Shown in pieces: positions 10,892 through 24,335 of a stretch of 46,363 bases of DNA. A program made the position numbers and the translations under genes. Numbering within the stretch: the first letter of the stretch is position 1; each line of letters begins with the position of its first letter. Source of the DNA: Ceraceosorus guamensis (taxonomy: Eukaryota; Basidiomycota; Exobasidiomycetes; Ceraceosorales; Ceraceosoraceae); assembly GCF_003144195.1 (NCBI RefSeq), contig NW_020290107.1, positions 1 through 46,363 on the forward strand. The letters run 5' to 3'. The notes beneath the pieces were generated by a model that saw only the letters and a list, made by a program, of their open reading frames with translations, searched no databases and was not told where the DNA came from.

Positions 10892-12512
10892 TCTGGAGAC
10901 GAAACTCGTGGGCGCAGCTGTGGTAGGAGGATCTCCGGGCGGGATGCTGGCGTGCAGAGCTTTGGATGAAGTGGGTGGAAGGTGCTGATACAGTGGCAGA
11001 CGTTCCAGTCGTGGCGATCGCTCCTTGCCCCACCACGCTTGCGGGTTGCTCTGAGACTTGCGGTCCATAATCGAGAAGATGGTGGTGGTGGCGTGGCAGC
11101 GTCTTGGCTTCACTTGACGCAACGTGATTGTGCGGTGTACGCCGGCAGATCTGTCGCACGACACGCAGGGGGGGGGGGACAGGACCTCGAGAGGAGGTGC
11201 ACCGGCTGCACCTTGGCCCTCCTCCTAGCCGTTGCTTGCAAACAGGAGGAAATTGCTTAGCGCGTCGAGAAGCAGACGGGTGCTTGGACCTGCATGACCA
11301 GCTCCTGAGCTCTGTGTGTCGCAGCGGACCTGCATCTCTGAGAGCCAATCCGCCTCGGCCCGAGAGTACTTCCTACAGCAGTCGAGGTCAGGAGCGAGGC
11401 CAGAAGAAATCAAAATGATTGCATGCCCAATAGCGAACGTGCGCAAGCGCGTTTGATTGTGGAGGATGGGCGTGCAGCAGGTTCGACAGGAGGTTTCTTG
11501 ATTCCACACGTGATGTGGAAGGACCGCGCCGCGCGAACAACACTTTCGCAGCGATTCATCACGTGAGCAACTTTTCCGCCCCGGAATTCCGTCGCACGTC
11601 CAAATGAGCAGCTCAGATATAAGCTGCGTGCATGATGAAATGAAATTCAAGAGGAGCATAGATTTGAACGACTCGACTACGAGAGAAGCGTGAATTCAAA
11701 TTTCACGGTGTGATTGTCAGTATTTTTGTTGTTGCGGCTGGGTGCTATTATTCTTGGCGTGGTATGGTCCGCTGAGTTGGCTGCAGGCGCGCAGTCCCGC
11801 GCCCCACTCTTGACTCCCCAGCATGGGCCAAGTCTCGAGAGCAGAGGCATTCGGCTGCGCAAGCGAGGCAGAGCCAGCACTCACGAGAGCATTAATTGCG
11901 GTTCGTAAAGCTCCTTGAGCTTGTTTTTACTAAAGCTGCTGATGGTGACTTGACTTTGTACTCCTAGAGTTGTATAAACGCATTTGTGCTCAAGACTCGC
12001 GTGGCTCAAGGGGCTACAATGAACGATTAGCTGCTGCTTCATTGCATCCACAGCAGCAGCAGCACAGCCATCCGGAAGCGCGCGGCTCGGCCATGGCCGC
12101 ACGCGTCACGCACTTAGGCCGCCGCTCGCGCATATTTCGGACGCAAGCCAAGCCAAGCCTTCCATCCCAATCAGTCATTCGTAATTCGCGACTCGCGACT
12201 CGGCTGGCACCCGCAACTCCGCGAGCCAGGTTCCCCGCAGGACATCGCAGTCACGAGCGAGTCGGATCTTCCCAAGCTCGTTGCGGTCGACCTCGGTGCT
12301 CGACGCAATCTCCAGCAACCCGGGCTTGGGGCTTCGAATCACGTCGCGCACTCTCACCTCTTCATTCTCGCTGCCCCGCCAAGGATCAGATGTGCGCAAA
12401 AGGTGACCAGGCCGCCTTTGACCAGTCGCGCGACGAGGGGCAGTGACCGATCGCAAACGACGCACGCGACGCACACGGCCAGACCCATTGCCCCACACAG
12501 CCCCCAGTCACG
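10892..12512. other. Divergent intergenic region between phosphodiesterase and Arf-GEF genes
   Basis: A 1.6-kb shared upstream region for two head-to-head genes. It contains an 11-nt G run at 11168-11178. The in-frame extension of the phosphodiesterase exon reaches to about 11164, but no conserved sequence supports it as coding. No RNA gene or clear TATA box was identified. Confidence 0.45.
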
Positions 12513-15500
12513 ATGCTGGGCGCGTCCTATCGCTCGCCTTTCAATGCGGCTGACCACTCCGACTCGCAGCACGACCCATCAGCGATGATGAGCAGCAACG
12601 GCTTTGCAGACGCGCAAGCGCTCCCTGTCGACGACCGAGCGCACGCCTCCTCGCACGGCATCAACACAAGCACCAGCAATACGACGCAGCCGCCGCCGCC
12701 AGCGCAGCAAGGCTCCTCTACTTTGGCCCGGGCCAATTCCCGCCTAGATGCAGTGGCCAAACTTCGAAGGGCTGCCAGTCAGCGTGAAATGCGACGGACA
12801 CCGACACCGCGAGCAGTGACTCCAACAGCGTCAGCCGAGAACGACGGGGGTCAGCTCCTTGCTACGGACTCGAATTGTGCGGGAGCTGCTAAAGCCCAGT
12901 CCTTCTCTCCCGTCCTCGAGCCTTCCTTGCATGCGGCCGATGCCTCCTTTCTTTCCATGGCCGAGGCTGATCAGGACACCCCGTCGACAACAGTGGACGA
13001 AGCTCAGGCAGTGTTTGTTGCCCCTACCGCAGCGTCGCTCCTTCGGCCTCCTTCACCGCAAAGGGGACGTCTGAGCCCGTCCGAGGTGCCGTCTTTGATG
13101 CGCTCCCGATCTAATCGCTCACCCCTGCCAACGCTGGAACAGCTTCGCGCCAGGGTCTTGTTGGAGCGAGAAGCCGCCACTTCCAAAAGGAGCTCCGCTG
13201 CAGCCGCTGCTAGTGCTGCAGCTCGAGCGTACGCTTTGGAAAAGCTTCTGGGTAGCTCTTCGCGCGAAGGAAGGGCTTCGCCTGCGAGCGATGGCGAAGG
13301 TGGGCTGGACGATGGCGCGCCACTGATATCTACACCTGGCAGCATCAGACGAATCAGCAAGGTGGTCAGCAGATCCAGCAGAGAAGCGCCCCTTGGTGGT
13401 GTATCATCGACTTTGAGGGACAGCTCCGGTGCAAGCTCTCTCCGACGCAGCAGAACCATCGGTGGGCTGTCTGCGGTAGCTGAAACCCAACGCAAGGTCG
13501 CGTTCTTGCAAGGCACAACTCTCTTGGAGCCCCCGGCAGGAGAGCCACGCAGATCGAGTCGAAGGTTCGCACAGAATCCGCTGTCCCGCAGCTCCACCTC
13601 GCCCCCAACCTCACCACCTCGCGGCGGCCTCAGGCCTACTACAACGACCATCGCAGAGGTTGTCGAGCCAGCGAATGATGAACATCAGACTGCGCCCAGC
13701 ACGTCTGGCTTGGAACGCAAAGCCAGTCAGCGACAGCTGGCCCGCGCCCAACTCATGCGCAAATTGTCGAATCGAAGTCAAGCGGCTGGACGCGCAGCTG
13801 CGGGCAGTGTTCACGGTGCTGCATCGACGTCTCCGCTACCCCCGCTGCAGCTGCAGGGCAGCAATCGCGCTACTGTGGACTCCGAGCCCCCAAGTGCTGG
13901 AGGCGGCCAGTGGTTGAATGCGAGGGAACAAACTCTGCAACACAGTTCAGGTCATCGCGACGCGTTGTCCGCAGCTTCTCCTGTATCTGCTCCAGGCACT
14001 GGACGTAGCGTGTACAGCGGCTTTGCTCTGTCACCAAACACTTTGGCTGTACCTGGCACGCCAGCAAGGACCTACGATGCGTCGCTCATGCCCTCGAATG
14101 GCAGGTCGCCGATGCTGCACCCTTCACACAGCAATGTGTCGCTCATCGCAGACGAGTCCGAACGCAGCTTTGCGCATTCTGGCGTCTCTACCAGCGCCGC
14201 GAGCATGCTGCGCTTTAGAGCAGAAAGGGACCGTGCGTCAGCCGCGGATCTGGCAGACAGGCAAGACGCCTTTGAGTTGGATCATGAGCTCGGCAACGAC
14301 TGGGGTCATCACGCGACGAACATGCTGAGCAAGCAAGGTAGTCTGCGCGCCGTGCGTCGAGGTCGCCGGACTCTGGTCGACAGGGCTTCGGACGGTGACA
14401 GCGAAGGCGGCAGCCAGGGAGAGCAGACCAATGATGCTGCATCGAGCGATGACGCTGCGACGGACCTGTTGGACGAGTACAGCCGGTTTGATCAAGACTT
14501 GAAGGACGAGGAGGATGACGAGAGCGACTGCAGATCTGTTGCTGCGACCGCAATGCAGTCTTCGAAAGCGTTGCAGCACGGCGGCGTGTCGACGCCAATG
14601 GTGCCCCAGGACGCCAACATTGATTGGGCAACGCCGTCACCGCTGGGTCGTCATTTGACTCGGGACCTCAGACCCGAGTCCAGCGCAAGCATTCCCCTCA
14701 CGTTGAGCGCCTCTCACGAACAGACAGAGTTCCCACCAGACTCTCAGCAGCTTCCTGGCGTCGAGCAGGAGTGGCAGAACACCCACTCGCCGTGGCCTGT
14801 CAGCATCAGCGTGGCGAGTCAGGGTTCAGCCCCGCGAGAGAGTCTTCAAGATCAACGAGAGGGGAGCGACGCTGATATCTTGAGTCAAGCAGTCGAGTCT
14901 CTTCAGGCAAAGCGTGAGTGAGAGCGCGCGTGTCGGACCGTTAGCATGGGCGTGGCCGTACTGACGATGCGGACCGCGGCCCGCAGCAACGCAATTCGCA
15001 AGTAATGCCGGCACTGCGCCATCTGCCTCGAACAGTCTGAGGCTCGACGCGCACGTCGGGAGGCTGCCAACGAAGCTCGACGCGCTCATTTCGCCTTCCT
15101 TCTACGCCGAATATGGCCACCCGCTGGATCTGCAGGCTAGCGCCTCGCCAGTGCAGAAGCGTGACCAGATTCCATCTCCCGTGGATCGACAACAAGCGCA
15201 ATCTGATTTCAATCGTGGAGCGACGCCCGCTGTCTCAAGTGCTGGTCCAGTCATGGCGCCGCCCCGATCGTCGTCATTGCGACATCGGACGATGAGCTTG
15301 TCAGAGAGCAGCCTTCATGATCTGCGCGACGACGCCTTGTCTCGCGCCCGTGATCACGTCGAAGCTGGAGCAGAGGAAGAAGACTCGGATCTGGAGCGTA
15401 TCGATCAGATCACCGCCGATCTTAGTCGCATGGCAAGTCCTCGTGCAGAGAATGGTCTCCCTTCACGGAGCGAAATGGAACGGCGCGAGGCAGCGGAGCA

Positions 15501-18500
15501 ATTCGCAGCAGCCGAGGAGTATCGCAAGGCAAAGGGCCTCTACGAAGCGACTCGCAGCGCTTCTGGCTCTCCGGCCGCGCACCCGTCGCCTTCCAAGTCA
15601 GCATCACCAGCTCCATCGTCCATGTCACGCTTTCGTGAGCATCTGAACGATGAAGATGCGCCCGCGCGATCCTCTCTTGGTCGAGGCTCATCTCCACTTG
15701 CAGGTCTTCCACATCCTACAGCCACGGCAAGCTCTATTCCGCCTCTTGCCATGGACGCTTCGCGTCGCACTCACGCGCACAAAACCTCTCTGGTCTCCAT
15801 CAGGAGCGCTTCAAGCCATCGTAGCCGGGAAGAAGGAAGCACTGCAGCTGCGCGCAGTGGTAGTGGATCGCACGCTCGATCTAGCCCGGCGGGGCACAAC
15901 GCAAAGGCCGCTTCGATTACGTCCGTATTTGCGTCGCCCCCTGTGCCAGCCAATCCGGCGCACTTGCATCATCCGCCTGCTGCGAGCTCGGCCGAGCTCG
16001 CGACGATGTACGCCAACCACAAGTTGACGCCCTTTCCAGGGTTGTTTCGGGAGGACCAAAGGAGTGTGGGAAACTTGGCGAACGAGCCAACAGAAGCCAC
16101 GCCTGCTTCCTTCGCCCCAGGACTTGCTGCTAGCAGACCTGGCGGACATCGCCCTGCAGGCTCACTCAATCTCAGCTCGCGCCCTTTGGCGCAGGCGTTC
16201 AACGCGACGAATCCAGACTATACGCCAAGTCCTGGACCGTCGCTGCTAGAGGAGACCGTCACAATCGGCTCTACCGCTACGCGGGACGTCGCAAAGCCCA
16301 AGATGATCGCTCCGTCCTCATCCTTTTTGCACACTCTGCGCAGAAAGGCTTCTGGTCTTCGCATCTCTCCCTCGCCAGTGTCGACGTCGACGCAAGCGGT
16401 AGCGTCTCCCAAAGGCGCTGCCCTGCACGGTGCTACGCATCGCAAAGAGTCTTCGAAGGACCTGTCCAACGGCTTGCATGACTATCCGAATGCAGCAAGT
16501 AGAATGCTGCCTGGGCTCGGTCGGAGGCCATCTGCCACTCGCAAGCCGGTTCCCCCTTTGGAGGAGCCGCCTATCCAAATCATAGGTCGAACTCCGCCTT
16601 ACTTTTCAGAGAGCAACGCTGAAGACCACGACGTTTCGTTGAACGCGTCGTTTGGCGACTCGACCACCATCGATGCTGGCCAAAGCGCGAGGGAGGAACC
16701 AAGGACCGCACAGCTTGCTACGCTCACGCTGGCGCCGGCCACAGCTGCGATGCTACATCGATATAGTCATATGCTCACCTCGCCAAACAAAGACGAAGGG
16801 CTTTTGGTACCGGAACTCTCCCCAGCCCAGGTGGAACGGCCACCACGTCAGCTCGTGCGTGCAGCTCCGGTGCTTCAGGTGGTCACCAACAGCACTGTCA
16901 AAGATCGCTTCCTCTTTCTATTCTCTGACATTCTCGTCGTCGCAAGGCCAGAAAACCCTGCGCCGAACGAGACCCTGACGGTCGCCAATTTGCGGTGGAA
17001 ATTTGCAGCAAAGAACATAATCGAGCTGCATCAAGCGAAGCTTCACGTCCCTTCTGACAGAACCGCGAGTGTCAAGCCGCATCCGCTCATGGCAGCGTTC
17101 GTCCGCCGCTTCCTACGTGATCCTGACAGCGCTCTTGATCAAGTGATCAGGCAATCCAGCTTGCCAAAGAACGCCGACACTATAGCGAAGCTTTTGTTTC
17201 AGACGCCCGAGCTGGATCGAGAGTGCTTGACAGAATACCTCTGCTCTTCCGCGCCTGGTCGTCGACAGATCCTCGAAGCATATGTTGGCATGCAGCGTAT
17301 CACCGGCGTTTCGATCGAGTCGGCACTTCGAATGCTCCTGATTGGGTTGAGGTTCCCGAGAGAGGCGGATACCTTCGAAACGCTGCTCACGGCGTTTGCA
17401 AAGCGATGGACATCCTCCAACGTCGGCCTCATCAAGCAGAGCTTCTCTGCTGAGCTAGCGGGGGATCTGGTGCTCGCCATCATGGCGCTCAACGACGCGC
17501 TGCACACCCCGACGCCAGCGGAGGAACTAGCTCGCGCGCGTGGCCAGCCGCCGGAAAGAGAATATGTTGACACGCCTCGGCTATTCAGCGACCCACAGCC
17601 CATGCTCGACAAGCAGCCCTTTCTCTCAGCCTTTAGGGCGCGCGATCCCCAACAGGTCCTTTCGGATCGAACTCTTCTGCGCATCTACACTTCCGTCGCA
17701 GCCGACCCGATCATGCAAGCGAAGAGCAAGGATGAAAGCGGACCGAGGCTGACCGTCAAGCTGCTAGGCATGGGGATGCCGAGCAAATTGACTTATGGCA
17801 AGCCGAGCGAGCCCATCGTGGTATCGATTCCAGCTGCCGACCCGGAGCTGACCATCCGTCTGTACGGCCAGGAACTTTCTTTCGAGCCGCCAGTGCTTAC
17901 ATTTGAAAGGAGCGACAAGTGCAGCTTCACCATTACCAGCCGCTCTTTGGGTCCGCAGCAAGCCGTGTTTGTGCGGACGGGCAGGACAGCCCGCAATTAT
18001 GTGGACAGGCTGCCAGACGACCACGAGATTGGCATCGCTTTCCCTCACCACGTCAGCCTGACGGTGGAGCGAGCTTTTATGGCGAATTGCTTCTCACTGA
18101 CGCTCCCGAGCGCTGGGGAGGACGTGAGCAAGCGACGCTACATGTTCAGCGTCGATGATGCTGCAGCGAGACGGCAGTGGACCCGAGCGTTGAAGGACAA
18201 CATCGATGCGGCCGTCATCGCGCGCAAGAACCTCGCGGATGCTCAGGCCGCAGAGCGAAATGCTCGTGATCGCGCCGCAGACCAGACAAATGTCCCTGGT
18301 CCAGTCGCGACTCGTCGTGCTGCAGAGACACTGGCTCTGCACGTCTTGCGAGAGACGCTGATCCAACCAGACAACAATGCTTCGCCCATTGCGACATTCG
18401 ACGCGAGGCAAACGGTGCTGCAGAGAAGTGCGAGCAGCGCAACGCCAGGCAGTGCTAGTAAAGGAGCACTGGATTTGCGGGGCGGCCCTCCGCCGGCTCG

Positions 18501-18954
18501 CTCGGCCGCTGCTGCCGTCATGGCGGGCATTGGCAATGGTGCTACGGGCTTGTCAAGAGCGCCTTCGGACTCGCGCGTCGCTTCGAGTCGTGCGACTGCA
18601 GGCGCCAACACCTCGCTGCAAGCACCTTCGACGTTGGATCGCAATCAGTCCATCAGCAGGCACTACTACGGAGGTCTCGGCAAGAGTGAAACAGACTTGT
18701 TGCCGCCCGAGACAGCGGCGAGCAACTCGCCTGTTGGAGGTCGACCGCCTCTGTCGGCTGGCCTTTCACCAAGTGCACACGCTCCGGACGTTCGACGGGG
18801 ATTGAGCCCCATGTTAGAGGTGCCTAGCCCTTCGGAATCCTCGTCCGTCAAACTCACCTCGGAGCCCATGCTCGGGGAGGAGCTGGTCGTGATTTGCACG
18901 CAAAATTCTCTGCTGCCTCTTGTCCTCGCAAATCGCCACGAGCCGCGTTCTTGA
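12513..18954 (+). CDS. Very large Sec7-domain Arf guanine-nucleotide exchange factor with flanking PH domains (Syt1-like)
   Basis: Two exons, 12513-14913 and 14987-18954, give 2122 residues. The 73-nt intron keeps phase and the exon-2 frame is open back to the acceptor. The first 1380 or so residues are Ser/Pro/Ala-rich and look disordered. A PH-like segment follows (about 1385-1495; VKDRFLFLFSDILVV). The Sec7 domain (about 1500-1645) keeps the catalytic glutamate in FPREAD (E1593; FRLPGEA in ARNO) and the conserved asparagine in ALNDALHTP (N1636). A second PH domain (about 1770-1880) ends in YMFSVDDAAARRQWTRAL. Sec7 domains load GTP on Arf GTPases in vesicle budding, and the PH domains should recruit the protein to Golgi or endosomal membrane. 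The Sec7-then-PH order matches yeast Syt1, but this protein is far longer. Start is the first in-frame ATG; shorter starts cannot be excluded. Confidence 0.88.
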
Positions 18955-20479
18955 CAGAGCGCTCGCTATACGGTTGGCGTTCGGTCTCGCTTCTGCCTCA
19001 TCCTCGCCTTCCTGCCTTGGTTTCGCGACACCTGCACCTTTTTTTTCTCCTGCCTCTCTGCGCATCATGTTTCTGCTTCTCCTCATGCATCATTCCGCTT
19101 CCAAGTCATCATCATTCCGCGAAATTCAATTCTAGCTCCAAGCAGCTGCTGGCGAAAGACATCGAGTGCGGCACCTCTGAATGCAATGTAATGGTGCTCG
19201 CGCGAGATTGTTGTGAGAGCTACTGCGTGATGGGGCTTTTCCCTGCATCGAGTCGACCGCCCGTGCTGGATGGTGTCAGTCAGCATTGATGATGCCCAGG
19301 TAGCGAGCTGGGACCGAAGGTGGGCGGCACTTTTTCATACGTCATTTCGGAGTACCAAATCAAATCACGAAGGCGAAGCCATGCCAATCAAATGCGGCCT
19401 GTTCTGTCAGCAGCTATAGCAGCAGCGATCTTGAATGATCGTGAGATATCGCAAGTCACTCGTGATGATCGACTCACCAGAACACGCATTCTTGAATCAG
19501 ATTGCTTGCTTGCTCGATCGATTGCGCAGAGGGAAGGCATGCATGCAACACGCGGAGAAGCGCGGCGGCGCGGGATGCCAACACCTTGTTAATTGTGGGC
19601 GCGATCGAGCGTAGGCGCGCGATGCTTGATTGACTGCTGCATGCATACGCGGCTGCGTGGCTGCTGCATAGGCGCCGTGGGGATCCTATATACGCGATAG
19701 CTGGTGATGCCTGATGGCTCGATCCACATCTGAACAAATTCAAATCACGAATCAGGCAAGCACAAATAAATACCTTTACTTGCCCCAATAATATTGCGAT
19801 ATCGAGTGCGTGCGTGCGTGGGTGCGTGCATGGGTGCGTGGGTGGGTGCATGCGAGATGGTGGTTTGAGCTTGGAGTCAGGTCCAGAGCATATACGCGCG
19901 TGAGCTGCATGTCTGTCTGGCAGGGCATATGCTGTGCGAGCAATTCCACGTCCTAGCAGCCTTTGAGCAGCAGACTCACATCGTCATCGTCATGGTGTTC
20001 GTGAGTCCCAAACAGCACGGCTTGCTGAGTGGCCGATCGATGCCTGGACTCCCACTCCTCTCCTCCCCTCACCTCACCTCACCTCGCCTCGCCTCGCCTC
20101 GACTTCTGACATTCCCATCCCTTTCGTCGCCCGTCCAGATCCCGTACCCGACCGCGCCGCATCCACAGCTCCCCTGCCCGGTCGTGCGCGCCCCCTCCTG
20201 CCAAACCGTCGCACCCCGCACTCGAATAGCCAAGCCGCATCGATTCTCGACCAGGCAGGCCACATACATCGTCCACGTTGCAGATCGCGCGACTTTGACA
20301 ACATCATCTGCTTTGCGCTTGGGCGGCATCATTCTCGCTCACCAACCTTACTGCTAGCTCAAGAGCCATCAATCGTAGCCGAAACCCAAACCAAACCGCA
20401 TCGCATGTCGGTCTTCAACCAGGGGCTACCCACTCTGGCGATCATTTGAAGGCTGACCACGAGCGCACCTTTAGCAATC
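18955..20479. other. Intergenic region upstream of ubc2
   Basis: No gene recognised. The region holds the 3' flank of the Arf-GEF gene, G-rich GTGCG/GGTGC repeats at about 19806-19855, and a pyrimidine-rich pentamer array (ACCTC then GCCTC units) at about 20070-20100. Pyrimidine tracts like this are common near fungal transcription starts, so this may be the ubc2 core promoter or 5' UTR. Confidence 0.45.
20070..20100 (+). repeat. (A/GCCTC)n pentamer tract
   Basis: Three ACCTC-type units followed by four GCCTC-type units form a CT-rich tract about 380 bp upstream of the ubc2 start codon. Confidence 0.8.
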
Positions 20480-23400
20480 ATGACTTCAGCAGAGGTCAGC
20501 TCGCCTTATGACCAGTTCAACGGGGTTGGTCAAGCGGGCAGCAGCGTGGGTGCCAATTCTTGGGTGCACGGGACAGTGCACCCCACCGAGTGGAGCTTGA
20601 ACGATGTGATCAGCTGGTTGGGCACGCTGTCTCCGCCTCAATCATGGCACTCGACATCCTTTAGGCAGAATGCCATTACCGGAGACGTGCTGCTCATGCT
20701 GGACAATGACGCTTTGCTGGACATGGGCATCGCATCCGTCGGTCATAGATTAACGCTGTTGGGAGCCATTTGGCGACTAAAGCAGAATTGGGGCGTGACC
20801 ATCGAAGAGGGAGATTGGAAACCCGGAGGTGTGTAGCCCTGGTGCAAGCGAGCGGGAGATGAGGCAAGATCGCCGCATGTGCGCGTGGCGTGCCCGACTC
20901 GCCCTGTCGCTTGGCTGTTCGTGTCCCTCGACCTCTCCCACTGACCCCACCTTCCCCCCTCTGCAGCTTCCACGCTGGACGGCTCGCCAGACACTTCTCT
21001 GCCCGCCCTCGTCTCAGCTCTGAGGGTGCGCGACGATCGCATACGCACGCTCGAAGGCGAGATTGCCAAATTGGCAGACTACCTCAGCCGCTTTCAGCAC
21101 GATTTCGCCAGCGTGTGCAGGATCTTGGGCGTCAAGGTGAATGGGAGTCGTGCCGAAGCGATCTCGCCGCCTAGCTGATGTCGATGCACTTCGCTCACAG
21201 AACCCGTCGTCGGAGCATCCTGCGCCGAGACCAGATCCCTTGCTCTTTACACCCGAGTCGACCTTATCCAACCTCGCGCTTCCCTCGCCCCGCGGTGCGA
21301 ATGGCTCTCATCATCCAGTGCCTGCCACAACAGCACCTGTTTCGAACGCTCAGCATCATCAGCCCGACTCGCCACGCAAGCAACCTCTAGGCGTCAATAC
21401 GTCACACTACGACCAGAGCTACGCTGGTCCCACCAGCGCTCTCAGTTACGGTGGTAGTAGCGGAGGGGCGTCCGCATCGGCTTCCGGCTCAGGATCCGCG
21501 AATCACTTTGGCTCGCTACAGAATGCGAGCTCGATGCTCGATGCCGCATCCGATGATCGCGAAGGTGACACTCTGGTCCCCCTGGGTAAAGCGCGCACTC
21601 CTACGAGCGCGCACTCTCTCACCGGTTCGGTACCGAACACGGCCGGCATACCCTCGGCTGTCTCGGGCACCAGCACCAGCATGGGCTCTCACTCGGGTGC
21701 GCCTGGCAACAGTCCCACACGAAGCGTCACTGGTGCAATGAGCTCCACGGGTCTGGGCGATGAGCCTAGCAGCAGCCCTACAGCGTCCACACCTGGTGCA
21801 ACGCCCACATCTGCTCTTCCACCCGGCGTCTCGAGGTTGGGCACTGCGGGTCAGCAAGCAGCGGCGAACAGCAGCTCATCGCAACCTCAGCACAGTCCAT
21901 TGGCCAGCACCTCGGTAGCCACGTCGCGAAGAGCCTTGGCAGCGCCCAACTTGGGCAGCTCTAGTGGCGGGCCGAATTCAGAGTCCACCGCTCCTGCAGT
22001 CGGTTCAGTTTCTGCTAATGGGTGTGCAGTGGGTGCCTCTGCAGGGTCAAGCAGCATCTCGTCGGGCGCACAAGAGTCCAAGTCGAGCAATGCAGGTAGC
22101 AGTGCTGACAATCCTTACAAGAGCTTCCGGGTCACTCTGGACGACCCGTGCCACAAGGTCTTGCCCGCTGCGCTCAAAAAGTACAAGATCAACGACGATT
22201 GGAGACAGTACGCTTTGTTCATCTGCTATGGTCAGACTGGTGAGTGGTTGTGTGCCCTGCAGGCATGCGATTGCGTTGCCAATGCTAATCGTGCGGCTGC
22301 CTTTCGTGATAGAACGCTGCCTCAGCTACGACGAAAAGCCACTTTTGCTGTTCCAGAAGCTCAAAGAAGCAAAGCAGAATCCAGTCTTTATGCTGCGACA
22401 TATCCGCGACGTCAAGTCGCCAATCGCAATTGCCAATGCGAAAGCTGCTCAGCGGAAGAATAGTCTCGGAAGCGCAGCCAGCAAGGAAGGAGCTGCGGAG
22501 ACCACAGACGCGGCTGGCGACCCTCATTCTGGCAGCTCGGGCAAATCTCAGGCGAGCAAGGGCGGAAGCCCGGGAGGTGGCAGGGTGGCGGAAGCTGTGG
22601 CCAAGTTCGGAGGAGGAGGAGGAGGAGGGGCGGGGGGCAGCGGAGGCAAAGCAAGGGATGGGACGGGAGAAGCGGAGGATCGCGGCGGAGAGGATGGCAT
22701 GGTCGTTGCGGGCGGACAGAATGGCGAGCCCTTCATCAGTGGCCCCGCAGCCAGGTTGCCGCCGGCAACTGCACCTCCAACTTACGCCATTGCCATCTAT
22801 CCATACGTCTCCGAAAGAGCAGACGAATTCGATGTTGGCGTTGGCGATACCTTTGTCGTCCTTAGCAAGGCCAAAGGATGGTGGGTGGTGCAGCGCGACA
22901 CGAAAGCGATGGGCAAGGGTGATGTGGTCCCACGGAAAGCCGCTTCGGAATCCGGTACGCCGTCTTCCTCCGGCTCAGGGGGGTCATCTGGAGGAGAGAT
23001 CAAATCGGGATGGGTGCCTGCTGGATGCTTGCTGGAAACCAACAGACCTCTAGCCGGCGTACTTGGGAGACCGGAAGCGGACCCTTCGACTGCCGTGGAT
23101 CCCAATACTCCGACGGCGTGGATTTCCCAGGAAAAGAAGGGCTCGGATCCCATTCCTCCCGCTGTCATCACCAGCACCAGCACGCCTGGAATCATGCTCA
23201 TGGACTACGCGGCACCCGAAGATCGACTGGACCTCAAGAAGGACGATCGTCTGCGCGTCTTCAAGAGGTAGGTCTCCGCTCGCACGGCGGTCAGCCCGCA
23301 TCCTTGTTGACCTCATCTCTTGGCCCGTCCTGCAGGTACAATCACTGGTCGTACTGCGTTGCCGAAGCCGAGGGTCACGCGCGCGGTTGGGTCCCTTCGT

Positions 23401-23712
23401 GGTGTGGGTGCATTCCTGCAACTTTAACCCTGCCGAGGTTTGCGACTGATAACTTGCTCAAACTTTGCACTTCGTCTAGATATCGGCAAATTGTCAGGAA
23501 GTGGCTCGCAACGTCACGGATCTGCATCTGGGCCGTCAGGTTCTGGTGGTGGGCGTGAGAGAGAGGCCAATGCTAGTGCCACATCGCCAGCCGACAAGGA
23601 TAAAGATTCTGCGGTGCTATCTCCGGCGTCATACAACGGCACGTCGACGGATGGTGCCACGTCTACCCATGCGCCTACGTCTGCTGCCGCTTCGAATTCG
23701 ACGAGCGCTTAA
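20480..23712 (+). CDS. ubc2: Ubc2/Ste50-type MAPK adaptor: SAM, RA and two SH3 domains
   Basis: Six exons, 937 residues: 20480-20828, 20967-21136, 21201-22239, 22313-23267, 23336-23403, 23480-23712. A SAM domain (about 36-103; EWSLNDVISWL to HRLTLLGAIWRLK) is followed by a short predicted coiled coil (about 130-170). A Ser/Gly/Ala-rich linker of about 300 residues leads to a Ras-association domain (about 477-560; KSFRVTLDDPCHKVLPAALKKY). Two SH3 domains follow: about 676-765 (ALYDY-like AIYPYVSERADEFDV) and about 810-863 (MDYAAPEDRLDL to RGWVPSWYI). In Ustilago maydis, Ubc2 links the Ste11-type MAPKKK to upstream signals in mating and pathogenicity; the extra C-terminal SH3s distinguish basidiomycete Ubc2 from ascomycete Ste50. 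The first SH3 carries a long Ser/Gly insert before its GWVPAG strand. The short exon 5 lies inside SH3-2 and restores its frame. Confidence 0.92.
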
Positions 23713-24335
23713 AGTGGCCTGGAAGCAGCCACGAATGTGTGAAAACGTATCGTCACGATACCAGCAGCACGTCGCTCGCAGCGACATCTCTACGGATTCG
23801 GTTCCTTCCGTCTTGCTGCAGTCCAACGTTCCTGTCCCTGCACGCGCTTCATGATTGCAATCCCAAACTTGGTCGCAAATCTCTCAGATATGCAACAGCG
23901 AGATGACCTGACAGCTGTGCTGGGCGCAATAGTGGTGGGAGCTGCATCGCAATCCGATGCTTTACTCTTCGGCGGCGCAAGGAGCGTCCTGTGTTGTCCG
24001 ACAAGAAGCGCAGCAAACGGTTTCTCGATCTTTTGCTCACTTTGTCTGCCATGCACGTCTTGATCCATTTTCAGGCGCCGCGGAAAGCCGCGCGGCCTCT
24101 GCACGGTCGCGGTCACACGTTTATGACGAGCAGTCTGTTCGAGCTGCATCAGACCTCATTGAAGTTCCATATGGTCCTGGCGCTGCAGCTCTGCCAGCTC
24201 AGATGCCCCGACTACATGCACTTTGTAGTAAGGACGTACTCGATCAGAGCTTGCAGATTCCACTTGATCTATTGCAAAAGTCACCTGCTATTCGACATCG
24301 AGGGCGAGCAGTACGCTGGTCCGTGTGGCTACGAC
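23713..24335. other. Tail-to-tail intergenic region (ubc2 / idh1 3' ends)
   Basis: The 3' flanks of two convergent genes. No conserved frame or RNA was seen. It probably contains both 3' UTRs; no clear polyadenylation signal was identified. Confidence 0.45.

Noticed and set aside
12860-13100. Separate short plus gene inside the Arf-GEF first exon
   Set aside because: A frame shadow of the 800-codon open exon.
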